A stretch of DNA of 61,688 nt from NCBI RefSeq assembly GCF_000691505.1, contig NZ_JMIP02000016.1, positions 1-61,688 of the forward strand, given 5' to 3'. Positions 25,702 through 34,952 of this stretch are shown here, piece after piece. Source of the DNA: Halostagnicola sp. A56. GTDB lineage: Archaea > Halobacteriota > Halobacteria > Halobacteriales > Natrialbaceae. A model generated the notes under the pieces. The model saw only the letters and a program-made list of their open reading frames with translations. It was not told where the DNA came from and ran no database searches. Positions within the stretch are counted from its first letter, which is position 1; each line of letters starts with the position of its first letter. A program made the position numbers and the translations under genes.

Positions 25702-26078
25702 TGCCCGATGCTTTCGACGGACCGGTGAAAAACGTATCGAAGGGATCGTCCGCGAGATGCGCCCTCGAGGGTGAACGCGGCGCTCGAGGGGTTCGACCAC
25801 GGCTTCGGACGAACGGCGATCGATCGGGAGCGCGAAACGAACCGCGAGGGTGAATCGAGCGGGAGCGCGCAATGAGTCGGTGACGGTGAATCGAGCGGGA
25901 ACGCACAATGAGTCGGTGACGGTGAATCGAGCGGGAACGCACAACGAGTCGACGGCGGGAAACCGAACGAGAACGTGAGACGTATCGGCGACGGTGGGTG
26001 TGCAGGCGCGGCCGTTATGCGCCTCGAGCACCTACACACATCGAATAGCCAGCCGACCGCCTGCAGCCTTCGACGCAC
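25702..26078. other. Intergenic region containing a short tandem-repeat array
   Basis: 377 bases between two divergent genes. The central part (25849-25992) is a 36-bp tandem repeat, annotated separately. Nothing else gene-like was seen; the frame that stays open across it on the minus strand is a by-product of the repeat length being a multiple of three. Confidence 0.6.
25849..25992. repeat. 36-bp tandem repeat, about four units
   Basis: The unit begins GGTGAATCGAGCGGGAACGC and is 36 bases long. Copies start at 25849, 25885, 25921 and, degenerate, 25957. Copies 1 and 2 differ by few bases, copy 3 diverges in its last third and copy 4 throughout, a gradient expected of an ageing minisatellite. 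Confidence 0.88.
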
Positions 26079-26717
26079 ATGATAACGACCGCGTCACCGA
26101 AAACCAGCCTTCCAGTACCGACCGATAGACGACTCGAGGAGCGATCGCTCCGGGCGCGCACGGAGGCGATGTCCGTCCTCGCACTCGGCGACGGCCTCTA
26201 CGAGGTCGAATCCGAGAGCGGCCACACCTACCTCGTCGACCTCGAGGCGGGGCGATGTACCTGTCCGGACCACGTCTTCCGGAACGTCCGCTGCAAGCAC
26301 GTTCGCCGGGTCGCCATCGAGATTACGGCAGGGCGTGTGCCGCCGCTCGGTCAGATCGCCGTCGCGTGTACCGACTGCGGCGACTCGATCTTCGTCGACG
26401 AAGACACGGAAGGGCCGTTCTACTGCGAGCGCCATCGACTCTATCCCGGCGTGACGGTCCGCGACCGCGAGACCGGAGACCGGCTGACGATCGTCGATGT
26501 CTCGGACTTGCGAGCGGACGCCGTCAGCATTCCCGACGCGAACGCGACGGTCTCCGAGTACGGAACCAACGAGCGTTACGACCCCGACGTACCGGTCGTC
26601 GGCGCCGTCTACCCCCACGCGACGGTGGCACAGAACGGCGTCGTCCCGTCGGCGCTGAAAGTCTACGTCTTCCCGCGAACGCGCCTCGAGCGCGTACGGG
26701 CCGACGGCCGGAACTGA
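26079..26717 (+). CDS. SWIM zinc-finger protein
   Basis: Protein of 212 residues. A SWIM zinc finger lies near 55-75: CTCPDHVFRNVRCKHVRRVA (CxC...CxH). A second cysteine set follows at CTDCGDSI (about 98-105) and FYCERHRL (about 116-123), a probable zinc ribbon. The C-terminal half is beta-rich (YPGVTVRDRETGDRLTIVDV). SWIM domains bind nucleic acids or proteins; in archaea the finger also occurs in a recombination mediator family (Shu2/Sws1-like), which makes a DNA-repair role possible. That is inference, supported only by location between priL and hjc. Confidence 0.8.
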   Translation: MITTASPKTSLPVPTDRRLEERSLRARTEAMSVLALGDGLYEVESESGHTYLVDLEAGRCTCPDHVFRNVRCKHVRRVAIEITAGRVPPLGQIAVACTDCGDSIFVDEDTEGPFYCERHRLYPGVTVRDRETGDRLTIVDVSDLRADAVSIPDANATVSEYGTNERYDPDVPVVGAVYPHATVAQNGVVPSALKVYVFPRTRLERVRADGRN

Positions 26718-26799
26718 TCCGCAGCCGTGCCGTAGGGGGGCGAGCGAATCCGCTCGAGGCACTGCTATTTTATTGTGATTCGTCAACTACACGCACGAT

Positions 26800-28710
26800 A
26801 TGCGTTCGAGGATCGACTTCGGCGAGTTCGAGGAGGGGCGGGGTGTCAACTACTGGACTCTCGACCGCACCCTCCAGCGCGAACTCGAGCGGATCTACAC
26901 CGAATCCGAATTCGCGTGGGCGGCGCCCAGACTCTCGTCGTTCGGCCGCGCAGTCGGCCACACGATCGCCGACAATGCGGATTACATCGACGACGACGGG
27001 CCGGTACTCGAGTCCTACGACAAACACGGCGAGATTCAAAACTACGTCCGCTACCCCGCCGAACAACACGAAAACGAGAAACTCGCGTACGAGGCGGGCA
27101 TCGTCGCGGACTCGTTTCGCGCGCCGCCGGACCGCGAGGAACCGATGCCGTACAGCCACAACCTCGCGATGCAGTACCTGCTCAGTTACGCCGATCCCGG
27201 CTTCGACTGTCCCGTCGCGATGACGACGGGCGCGGCGCTCGTTCTCGAGAAGTTCGGCGACGAGGCGCTCGAGCCGTACTACCGAGCGCTGACCAGTCGC
27301 GAACACGACAACCACATCGAGGGCGCGATGTTTCTCACCGAAAAGCAAGGCGGGAGCGACGTCGGGGCCAACGAGACCCGCGCGGCGTACGACGAGGAGT
27401 CGGGCTACTGGCGACTCGAGGGCGAGAAGTGGTTCTGTTCGAACATCGATGCCGAAGGGACCCTCGCGCTCGCTCGCACTGAGGGCGCGCCGGCCGGAAC
27501 CGGCGGCCTCTCCCTGTTTCTCGTCCCCCACGCCGATCCGGACGACGGCGTGCTGACCAAACGCGAGCGACGAGCGCGCGCCGCGGCGGCGGGCGGGAAT
27601 CGCGGGTTAGCACCCGACGCTCTCAACGACCAGTACTACCGCCGGCTGAAGGACAAACTCGGGACTATCTCCGTACCGACCGGCGAGGTGGAGTTCACGG
27701 GCGCGAAGGGGATCCTCGTCGGTGAGGAGGGAAACGGATTCAAACAGATGACCGAGATGCTCAACGTCGAGCGACTGTCGAACGCCGCGGCCTCGTGTGG
27801 ACTCATGGGCCGCGCGCTCCTCGAGAGTCGGATCTACGCGGCGAACCGGGAGGCATTCGGCAAACCGATCGAGGAGCACCCGCTGCTGCGGGCCGACCTG
27901 GTCGACATGACCGTCGATCACGAGGCCGCGACGGCGTTTACGTTCGAGGCCGCGCGACTGTTCTCGGAACGCGAGCGACTCGAGCGCGAGAGTCAGGACA
28001 GTCGAGAGGATCAAGAGAATCTAGAGGGTCGAGAAAACCGGGAGATTCGAGGGGGCGAGACACCCGAAGACACCTACCGGCTGCTACGGCTATTGATTCC
28101 GATCGCGAAGGCCCGAACCGCGCGGATGGCGGTCGACACCGCCTCCTACGCCATGGAGGTCCACGGCGGCAACGGCTACGTCGACGACTTCGTCACCAAC
28201 CGACTGCTTCGGGACGCGCAGGTCCTGCCGATCTGGGAGGGAACCGAGAACATTCTCTCGCTCGACGTGCTCCGGGCCCTCGAGCGCGAGGACGCCCACG
28301 AGCCGTTCTTCGAAGCCGTACGGGAGCGACTCGAGGGCGTGACCCATCCCGTCCTCGAGGACTCAGCGGCGGCCGTCGAATCGGAGTTCCACGATCTCGC
28401 GAACGCGACGGCGACGCTCGCCAATGCGGACGCCGACGACGCGCAGTTGTCGGCGAAGCGACTCGCTCACTACGTCTTCGACGTCTTCACCGCCGCGCTC
28501 CTCCTCGAGCAGGCACAGGTAGGTCTCGAGGGCGGGGACGGACGAACGGCGCTCGTCGCGAGGCGGTTCGTCGCGAACGAACTCGAGGAACGGGACGCAC
28601 GCGGGATCGCAGACGGTGATCGAACGCCCATCGAGCGCTTCGAAGCCATCGTGCACTACGGATCGGTCGAACCGGACGAACTGGAGCGGGCGACGACCGG
28701 CGGGGAATGA
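26800..28710 (+). CDS. Acyl-CoA dehydrogenase, AidB-like
   Basis: Flavoprotein of 636 residues. It is of the AidB type rather than the ~380-residue classical acyl-CoA dehydrogenase. Visible: MTTGAALVLEKFGDEALEPY (about 139-158), MFLTEKQGGSDVGANETRA (about 177-195, FAD/substrate segment), ERLSNAAASCGLMGRALLES (about 325), and the C-terminal dehydrogenase segment EVHGGNGYVDDFVTNRLLRD (about 453). AidB homologues bind DNA and are linked to alkylation resistance in bacteria, but acyl-CoA oxidation cannot be excluded. A charged repeat insertion (DNA about 27970-28060) with a three-residue period, rich in R and E, is unusual. TATTTTATTG near 26763 gives a plausible promoter. Confidence 0.83.
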   Translation: MRSRIDFGEFEEGRGVNYWTLDRTLQRELERIYTESEFAWAAPRLSSFGRAVGHTIADNADYIDDDGPVLESYDKHGEIQNYVRYPAEQHENEKLAYEAGIVADSFRAPPDREEPMPYSHNLAMQYLLSYADPGFDCPVAMTTGAALVLEKFGDEALEPYYRALTSREHDNHIEGAMFLTEKQGGSDVGANETRAAYDEESGYWRLEGEKWFCSNIDAEGTLALARTEGAPAGTGGLSLFLVPHADPDDGVLTKRERRARAAAAGGNRGLAPDALNDQYYRRLKDKLGTISVPTGEVEFTGAKGILVGEEGNGFKQMTEMLNVERLSNAAASCGLMGRALLESRIYAANREAFGKPIEEHPLLRADLVDMTVDHEAATAFTFEAARLFSERERLERESQDSREDQENLEGRENREIRGGETPEDTYRLLRLLIPIAKARTARMAVDTASYAMEVHGGNGYVDDFVTNRLLRDAQVLPIWEGTENILSLDVLRALEREDAHEPFFEAVRERLEGVTHPVLEDSAAAVESEFHDLANATATLANADADDAQLSAKRLAHYVFDVFTAALLLEQAQVGLEGGDGRTALVARRFVANELEERDARGIADGDRTPIERFEAIVHYGSVEPDELERATTGGE

Positions 28711-28723
28711 CTGTGAGCGAGCG

Positions 28724-29248
28724 CTACTCGAGCAGGGTCGCGGCTTCCTCGACGTCCATGACGCCCTGTTCGACCGCGTTGAGCACGCGGACGATCTCGG
28801 GGTCGGGGCCGGTGTCGACGCCGCCTTCGTCGATCTCCTCGAGGGTGACCTTCTCGCTCTCGCCGACGAACTCGGCGAAGTCGGTGCCGTCGGCGATCGC
28901 CGTCTCGCTTTTGACGCGGTAGTTGCCGCCGTCGGTGACGTGGAGGTCGCCGGGGTGGAAGAAGTACCAGTCCTCGCGGTCGAACCGGACGCCGATCCGG
29001 GGTTTCGCGCCGAAGTTCTGCGCGAAGTAGGTGAGTGCCTCGACCTCCTCGCCGGTGAGATAGATCGGGTCGCCCGAGCTCGATTTGGCTTCGATCGCGT
29101 AGAAGGTCTCGCCGTCGCCAGCGAGCACGTCCGGCAGTTCCCGTTCGGTCGCCGAACCGCTCGCCGGGGCCCGCATCACCGCAAAGCCCGCCTCGTCGAG
29201 GATATTCACGAGTTCGCGCTCGCGGCGATCGCCTTTCGCCTGGGACAT
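28724..29248 (-). CDS. hjc: Holliday junction resolvase Hjc
   Basis: Archaeal Holliday junction resolvase of 174 residues. The nuclease core has the expected pattern: [20 protein letters not shown] with the conserved E and [18 protein letters not shown] carrying the PD of the PD-(D/E)XK fold; then [15 protein letters not shown] with the E-x-K catalytic pair near 49-51. A C-terminal extension of about 60 acidic residues beyond the core is common in haloarchaea. A TTTAAG TATA element at 29273-29278 (minus strand) fits a leaderless start at 29248. It is convergent with the AidB-like gene. Confidence 0.93.
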   Translation of the reverse strand: MSQAKGDRRERELVNILDEAGFAVMRAPASGSATERELPDVLAGDGETFYAIEAKSSSGDPIYLTGEEVEALTYFAQNFGAKPRIGVRFDREDWYFFHPGDLHVTDGGNYRVKSETAIADGTDFAEFVGESEKVTLEEIDEGGVDTGPDPEIVRVLNAVEQGVMDVEEAATLLE

Positions 29249-29409
29249 ATCTCACACTCACGCGCGGCCCCTCTTAAACGAGGCGACCCAGCGTCGAACG
29301 CGAGCGGTTCGATGCGGTTCGCGTTCCGGGGCGGTACAGGACAATCGAATGCGCCGCAGTCGGTGTGTCAAACCAATACACCGAGCTCCGACGCGCCGCT
29401 TCCAGGCAG

Positions 29410-30210
29410 TTACAGCGGGAAGAGCGCGACGGCGGTTTCGAGGAGCAGCGACGGCAGTTCCCCGGAGTCGGCGTACTCGAGTTGCAGGTAGAGCAGTCCG
29501 AACTGAAAGAGATTGAAACCGGCGTGTGCGACCGTCGGGACGAGCACGTTGTCCGTTCTGGCGTACGCGTAGCCGAAGATCAGCGAGCCACAGAAGACGG
29601 CGGTCAGCGAGACGAACATGCCGGACAGCGATCCGCTTGCAACGTACGATGGGATGTGGACGAGCGCGAATATCAGACTCGCCGTGAGGACCGCGCCGTC
29701 CCGGCTGAGCGACTCGTAGAGGCGCTTTTGAACGATGTTCCGGAAGAAGAACTCCTCGGCCGGCGCGTTCGCGAAGACCACGATCGCGAACATCGCGAGC
29801 AGCAAGATCCGATCGTCGCCGACGAGGGAGACGACCTCGTTCGAACTCTGGGGCAACTCGAGGAACTGGATGAGAAATCCGAAGACGACGATGAACAGAA
29901 TGCTCCCGAGCGTCGCCGCGATGGCCCACGCCCAGTCGTCGAACGTGGGAATTCGAAGATCGACGAACGACCAGCCGCGGTCGGTGAGGGCGAGGTAGAT
30001 CCCGCCGGCGAGGAAGAACCCGCCGAAGTTCACCACCAACAGCAGGATCGTCAGTCCTCGGTCGGCCGACTGGCCCTGTTCCGCCAGCGCGGGCTCGAGA
30101 ACCGCCAGCGGAGCCACGAGGAGGTTGACGAAGACGATGGCGAACGCGGCGAGACCGAACCCGACGAGAACAGATCGTGCTGGACTCTCAGAGCGAGTTG
30201 GCGGAGCCAT
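29410..30210 (-). CDS. CPBP-family intramembrane metalloprotease
   Basis: Membrane protein of 266 residues with about seven to eight transmembrane helices. The CPBP/CAAX protease motifs are present: NAPAEEFFFRNIVQKRLYES (about 159-178, EExxxR), SLIFALVHIPSYVAS (about 190, FxxxH) and PTVAHAGFNLFQFGLL (about 236, HxxxN). These residues coordinate the catalytic metal in Rce1-like enzymes. The natural substrate is unknown; members process prenylated proteins, bacteriocin leader peptides or take part in stress responses. The ATG at 30210 is the first that gives a conventional N-terminus; the upstream extension is arginine-rich noise. Confidence 0.85.
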   Translation of the reverse strand: MAPPTRSESPARSVLVGFGLAAFAIVFVNLLVAPLAVLEPALAEQGQSADRGLTILLLVVNFGGFFLAGGIYLALTDRGWSFVDLRIPTFDDWAWAIAATLGSILFIVVFGFLIQFLELPQSSNEVVSLVGDDRILLLAMFAIVVFANAPAEEFFFRNIVQKRLYESLSRDGAVLTASLIFALVHIPSYVASGSLSGMFVSLTAVFCGSLIFGYAYARTDNVLVPTVAHAGFNLFQFGLLYLQLEYADSGELPSLLLETAVALFPL

Positions 30211-30271
30211 GGAAGGGCGTACATCGACGAACCCCTTGGGCGTTCCTTTTGCAGAACAGTCATCAGGTGAC

Positions 30272-30505
30272 CTAGCGCATATCCGAGAGGTCGACGTACG
30301 ACCCCGTCTCGGCGGTGATCCAGTGGGTGGCGATCTCGTGATCGGTGCAGTTCCGCGGGTACATCGTACAGGCGTCCGGGCCGTCCTCGTACGCTGCCGT
30401 GACGTGCTCGAGCGCACCGGTCGACTCCGTATCCGCCTCGAGCGTATCGCCGTCCGAGATACCGCGGCGTGAAACGTTGGACATTGTGGATCGTTCCGTA
30501 CTCAT
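30272..30505 (-). CDS. Small haloarchaeal protein, DUF7511-like
   Basis: Protein of 77 residues (70 if the second ATG at 30484 is used). The last 50 residues match a haloarchaeal family I know as DUF7511: ALEHVTAAYEDGPDACTMYP and then HWITAETGSYVDLSDMR, with the conserved EDGPDxCTxxP and WITAxxGSxVDLxxMR. Function unknown. A minus-strand TATA-like element (CATATATC) at 30521-30530 lies close to 30505, fitting a short or absent leader. Confidence 0.75.
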   Translation of the reverse strand: MSTERSTMSNVSRRGISDGDTLEADTESTGALEHVTAAYEDGPDACTMYPRNCTDHEIATHWITAETGSYVDLSDMR

Positions 30506-30741
30506 ATCTTGGAGTAGTAGGAGATATATGTTTTGATCGTATTCAGACACAGCGTATCGGTGTACGTTCGTAGCTATATATTGCGAATATAGTTAGGTTT
30601 AGGTATTTCGGAACGATAGTCGGCTACGAATCGAACGACCGTCCGCACGAAGCGGCGTTCGGGCGTGATCGCGGGCGATGGATGGGCTCGACCGATCGGA
30701 AACGCACTGCCTTGGAAGCGCCGGTTATGGGATACCCCAGC

Positions 30742-31275
30742 CTATCCGAGCAGGTAGCGCAGGGACGGGAAGCGCTCGACGAGCGAGTGCTCCTCGAGGT
30801 ACCGGTCGGCGCCAAGGACCCGGCCGGCCGCGAACGCACCCAGCGCGAGGAAGACCGCGGCGTAGACGAACTGGTCGTTGACCGCACCGCCGGCGACGTG
30901 CCAGCTACCCAGGTAGAAAAGCACCATCTGGGTCGCCGCTCCGAACACGGCCAGTCGGACGAACAGGCCGGCGAGCAGGGCCAGCCCGATCAGAATCTGG
31001 GTCGCGGGGACGATCGCGTCCACCGCGACCATCATCGCCGCGTTCTCGGCCATCGCACCGAAGACGCCGCTGGCCGGGCTCGCCGGATCGACGTTCGACA
31101 GGCACCCGTAGGTGCTAAAGCCGCCCGTGAACTTTCCCCACCCCGCCGACAGCATGACCCAGCCCATCACGAGTCGAAGGCCGACGATCGCCCACGTACT
31201 GAGCTGATGCGGACGGCACTCGAGTCAAATCCCGCCGAGCGTGCTTTCCAACCGGTTTACCGAAGTGTCTGCCAT
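30742..31275 (-). pseudogene. doxX-family gene with an in-frame TGA at codon 17
   Basis: Reading from ATG 31275 on the minus strand gives MADTSVNRLESTLGGI, then TGA (31225-31227), then in the same frame LECRPHQLSTWAIVGLRLVM and on through a full DoxX protein. DoxX hallmarks follow: GWVMLSAGWGKFTGG, then ATQILIGLALLAGLFVRLAV and a final LEEHSLVERFPSLRYLLG, with about four membrane helices. No frameshift is needed to join the halves, so the only lesion is the stop codon. Reinitiation at GTG 31170 or ATG 31167 would give a 141-142-residue protein lacking most of the first helix. DoxX proteins are small quinone-interacting or membrane redox-related proteins of variable role. A sequencing error would also explain the stop. 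Confidence 0.82.
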
Positions 31276-31535
31276 AATCGGTCACCTCTTACAGCTACTC
31301 GTTGGCTTCGGATCCGCATATACCGCACAGAGGCTTCTTATCGGGCGGGAAGTTGTACGTCGGAACGGGACCTGCGAAAAGCGACGACGAGTTCTCTCTC
31401 CGGAGGAAGCGATTTGTGTTCTGGAATCGCCGCAGGCGGAACCGAGAACGTGGCGTGACGCGAGATATACCGACACCCATTAGTCCGCGAAAATACGTCT
31501 CTACGTCCCGTTACCTCGAGATTACACGTTCTCCG

Positions 31536-32819
31536 TTACGTTCCGTGGTCCCACGAGCCCATGTACTCACGCTGGGTGTCGGTCAGGGAGTCGAAATCGA
31601 CGCCCTCGGCCTCGAGTTTGATCTCCGCGATCTCTTTGTCCAGCTCGTCGGGAACGTCGTGCACGCCGGCGTCGTACTCGTCGGCGTTCTCGAGCATCTC
31701 TCGGACGCAGACGGCCTGAATGCCGAAGCTCTGGTCCATCACTTCGACGGGGTGACCGAGTGAGACGGGAGCCGCAAGATTGACCAGTCGACCCTCGGCA
31801 ATCACGTTCAATCGGCGTCCGTCCTCCATCTCGTAGGCCTCGACGCCGTCGCGGGCCTCGTAGCGGTCGACCGCGAGGTCGTCGAGCGCGTCGAGGTCGA
31901 TCTCGATGTCGAAGTGGCCCGCGTTCGCGAGCAAGACGCCGTCTTTCATCGACTGGAAGTGCTCGCGGACGACTACATCGCGGTTGCCCGTCGTCGTGAG
32001 GAACACGTCGCCGACCTCCGCAGCGTCGGCCATCGGCATGACCTCGTAGCCTTCCATGTGGGCCTCGAGCGCGCGGCGGGGTTCGACTTCGGTGACGATG
32101 ACGTTCGCGTTCTGGCCGGCGGCCTTCTTCGCGACGCCCTTGCCGCAGTAGCCGTAGCCCGCGACGACGACGTTCTTGCCCGCCCACGAGAGGTTCGTGG
32201 TCATGGCGATGGAGGCCAGCGAGGACTCGCCGGTGCCGTGGACGTTGTCGAACAGGCGTTTCATTGGCGTGTCGTTGACCGCGAAGACGGGGTACTCGAG
32301 CGCGCCGTCGTCGTCCATCGCGCGCAGGCGGTGGACGCCGGTGGTCGTCTCCTCGGCCCCGCCGACGATGCCGTCGATCAGTTCGGGATAGTCCTCGTGG
32401 ATCGCGGCGACGAGGTCCATGCCGTCGTCGACGGTGACGGTCGGCTCGAGGTCGATGACGGCTTCGATCGCCTCATAATATTCGTCGTCGTCGACGCCGC
32501 GTTTCGCGTAGCTCGTGATGTTCTCGTGGGTGTCGAGCGCCGCACTCACGTCGTCGTGAGTCGAGAGGGGGTTACAGCCCGTGACCGCGACCTCGGCGCC
32601 GCCGTCGGCGAGCGTTTCGACCAGAATCGCCGTCTTCGCCTCGACGTGCATCGCCATCGCGATCCGCTCGCCCTCGAAGGGCTGGTTCGCATCGAACTCG
32701 TCGCCGACGGCCTCCATGATCGGCATGTGCTGGGCGGCCCAGTCCATCTTTCGGCGACCCTCTTCTCGAGCCGCCTCGAGATCGTCTAGCTGCTCGCTGA
32801 TCGGCGGGTACGCTGTCAT
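31536..32819 (-). CDS. ahcY: S-adenosylhomocysteine hydrolase
   Basis: NAD-dependent enzyme of 427 residues that splits S-adenosylhomocysteine into adenosine and homocysteine, keeping methylation reactions running. The NAD-binding motif VVVAGYGYCGKGVAKKA is at about 211-227. The substrate segments MAMHVEAKTAILVETL (about 51) and TGCNPLSTHDDVSAAL (about 74) are typical, as are NDTPMKRLFDNVHGTGES (about 177) and NLAAPVSLGHPVEVMDQSF near the end. The length and ending are those of archaeal AhcY, which lacks the 40-residue insert of some bacterial enzymes. The ATG at 32819 is the first with homology; upstream open frame is not coding. It stands as a single gene. Confidence 0.96.
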   Translation of the reverse strand: MTAYPPISEQLDDLEAAREEGRRKMDWAAQHMPIMEAVGDEFDANQPFEGERIAMAMHVEAKTAILVETLADGGAEVAVTGCNPLSTHDDVSAALDTHENITSYAKRGVDDDEYYEAIEAVIDLEPTVTVDDGMDLVAAIHEDYPELIDGIVGGAEETTTGVHRLRAMDDDGALEYPVFAVNDTPMKRLFDNVHGTGESSLASIAMTTNLSWAGKNVVVAGYGYCGKGVAKKAAGQNANVIVTEVEPRRALEAHMEGYEVMPMADAAEVGDVFLTTTGNRDVVVREHFQSMKDGVLLANAGHFDIEIDLDALDDLAVDRYEARDGVEAYEMEDGRRLNVIAEGRLVNLAAPVSLGHPVEVMDQSFGIQAVCVREMLENADEYDAGVHDVPDELDKEIAEIKLEAEGVDFDSLTDTQREYMGSWDHGT

Positions 32820-33190
32820 GGCTGAACAGAGTGTGACCGGCGGGAAAACGCTACCGAACCGTTTCGGTGGTCGGCGCTCGAGGGTATTCGTCGGGCACGA
32901 TACGTCGTACTCGAGCTTCGATGACGGCCGCAATCGGTCGTGCTTCACCGCGAAAGCGATGAAAAGATAGGGACTGCCGCGGCCGATAATTTCGATCATC
33001 GTCCTAATACACACAATATGTCATTGTACATCGGGTAGTCGTACGAGAATGCGCCCATATTTGGTTGTTTGTAAACAGTTAGCATTATATTGTTCACTAC
33101 CATGGCTATGAATCGTACATTGAGCAATGATCCAATTGAAATCTGCTAATTTAGAGGACGAACGGTCAGACAGTGCCGTGGTGATCGACG
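32820..33190. other. Divergent promoter region, ahcY and nitrite/sulfite reductase
   Basis: About 370 bases, no gene seen. The right half (33010-33190) is notably A/T-rich. CTAATTTAGAG at about 33146-33156 is a candidate TATA region for the reductase gene, leaving a leader of about 15 bases. Confidence 0.5.
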
Positions 33191-34951
33191 ATGGTTCATA
33201 AAAAAGAGGAGCACAAAAAAGACTGCTACGGCGACGAAGTCCGCGAACACATCCTCGAGTTCGCCGACGAAGGCTTCGAGTCGATTCCGGAAGACGAGCG
33301 AGACAAGTGGTTCACCCGGTTCAAGTTCTGGGGGCTGTTCCACCAGCGCGACGGCCAGGAATCGTACTTCATGATGCGCCTGACGAACGCGAGCGGCGTG
33401 CTCGAGCCCGGCCAACTCCGTGCGATCGGTGAGGTCGCTCGCGACTACGCGACCGGCCCGGTCGAAAACCCGGAGTTCGGGAACGGCTTTCTCGACCTGA
33501 CGACCCGCCAGTCGGTCCAACTCCACTGGCTCGATCTCGAGGAGGTTCCAGACGTCTGGGAGCACCTCGAGTCGACGGGCGTCTCGAGTCGATCCGCCGG
33601 CGGCGACACGATGCGAAACATCTCCGGCGGTGCGCTCGCGGGGAAGATCGACGAGTACGTCGACCCGCTGTCGCTGCTCGAGGAGTTTCAAGAGAAGTGT
33701 CGCGGCGACGACGCGCTGTCGAACATGCCCCGGAAGTTCAACATCAGCGCGACGGGTTCGAAAGATGGCAGCGCCCAGGACTCGCTCAACGACATCGGTT
33801 TCGAGGCGGCCCGCAAGGAGATCGACGGCGAGGTCGTCAAGGGATTCAACGTGCGCGTCGGCGGTGGCCTCGGCGGTCGCCAGCCCCGTGCGGCGACGCC
33901 GCTCGACATCTTCGTCACGCCGGAGAACGCCTACGAGGTCGGCCGCGGCTTCGTCGAACTCTACCACGACTACGGCAACCGGACGACGCGGGCGAAGAAC
34001 CGCTCGCGGTTTTTCGTCGAGGACTGGGGCGAGGAGAAGATTCGCGAGACGCTTCAGGCGGAGTACGTCGACTTCGAGCTGAAAACCGCCGGCGAGGACT
34101 TCCGCGAGGAGTACACGTACAACGCGGGTCGACCGGACGGAGACGGTCCCCGAGATTACGTCGGCGTCGGCGACCAATCCGACGGGACGAACTACGTCGG
34201 TCTCACGGTCCCCGTCGGGCGGCTCCCCGCGGAGGACGCGATCGCGATCGCCGATCTGGCCGACGAGTACGGTTCCGGCGAAATTCGACTGACCCGTCGA
34301 CAGAACTGCATCATCACGGACGTCCCCGACGAGAACCTCGAGGAGCTTCTCGCGGAACCGCTGCTCGAGACCTACCCGCCGGAACCGAGCGTCTTCGACC
34401 GCGGCGCAATGGCCTGTACCGGCACCGAATTCTGTTCGATCGCGCTGACCGAGACGAAAGCGCGAATGGCAAAGATGCTGCGCTGGCTCAACGCCAACGT
34501 CGAACTTCCCGACGATGTCGAACAGATCCGCATGCACTACTCGGGCTGTACGGCCGACTGCGGACAGGCGATGACGGCCGATATCGGCCTGCAGGGTATG
34601 CGCGCGCGCAAGGACGGCGAGATGGTCGAGGCCTTCGACATCGGCGTCGGCGGCGGGGTCGGCGAGAACCCCTCGTTCGTCGAGTGGATCCAACAGCGCG
34701 TGCCGGCCGACGAGGCGCCGATGGCGATCAAGCGGCTCCTCGAGACCTTCGCAGCCCACCGAGAGGAAGGACAGACGTTCCGCCAGTGGGTCGAGGCGAC
34801 CGGCACCGAAGCCCTCGTCGAGTTCTGCGAACCCGTCGAGTCGGACTTCGAGGCGCCGTACATGGACGACGGCAAACAGGCGTGGTACCCCTTCGCCGAC
34901 GACGATGCCGCGGCGAACGCCGACGGCTCCGCCGCGCCGGGCGACGACTGA
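33191..34951 (+). CDS. Sirohaem-dependent ferredoxin nitrite/sulfite reductase
   Basis: Assimilatory reductase of 586 residues, six-electron reduction of nitrite to ammonium or sulfite to sulfide. Two duplicated ferredoxin-like halves are evident: RLTNASGVLEPGQLRAIGEV with DLTTRQSVQLHW near 100, and GLTVPVGRLPAEDAIAIADL with LTRRQNCIITDVP near 365. The [4Fe-4S]-sirohaem cysteines are in ACTGTEFCSIALTETK (about 409 and 415) and SGCTADCGQAM (about 452 and 456). Nitrite and sulfite cannot be separated by eye. Haloarchaeal NirA/NasD proteins have this layout, but no nitrate reductase or transporter gene lies beside it, so sulfite is equally possible. Confidence 0.9.
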   Translation: MVHKKEEHKKDCYGDEVREHILEFADEGFESIPEDERDKWFTRFKFWGLFHQRDGQESYFMMRLTNASGVLEPGQLRAIGEVARDYATGPVENPEFGNGFLDLTTRQSVQLHWLDLEEVPDVWEHLESTGVSSRSAGGDTMRNISGGALAGKIDEYVDPLSLLEEFQEKCRGDDALSNMPRKFNISATGSKDGSAQDSLNDIGFEAARKEIDGEVVKGFNVRVGGGLGGRQPRAATPLDIFVTPENAYEVGRGFVELYHDYGNRTTRAKNRSRFFVEDWGEEKIRETLQAEYVDFELKTAGEDFREEYTYNAGRPDGDGPRDYVGVGDQSDGTNYVGLTVPVGRLPAEDAIAIADLADEYGSGEIRLTRRQNCIITDVPDENLEELLAEPLLETYPPEPSVFDRGAMACTGTEFCSIALTETKARMAKMLRWLNANVELPDDVEQIRMHYSGCTADCGQAMTADIGLQGMRARKDGEMVEAFDIGVGGGVGENPSFVEWIQQRVPADEAPMAIKRLLETFAAHREEGQTFRQWVEATGTEALVEFCEPVESDFEAPYMDDGKQAWYPFADDDAAANADGSAAPGDD

Positions 34952-34952
34952 G

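Noticed and set aside
25849..25992. CRISPR array
   Set aside because: The 36-bp units are directly adjacent with no unique spacers, and no cas genes are near.
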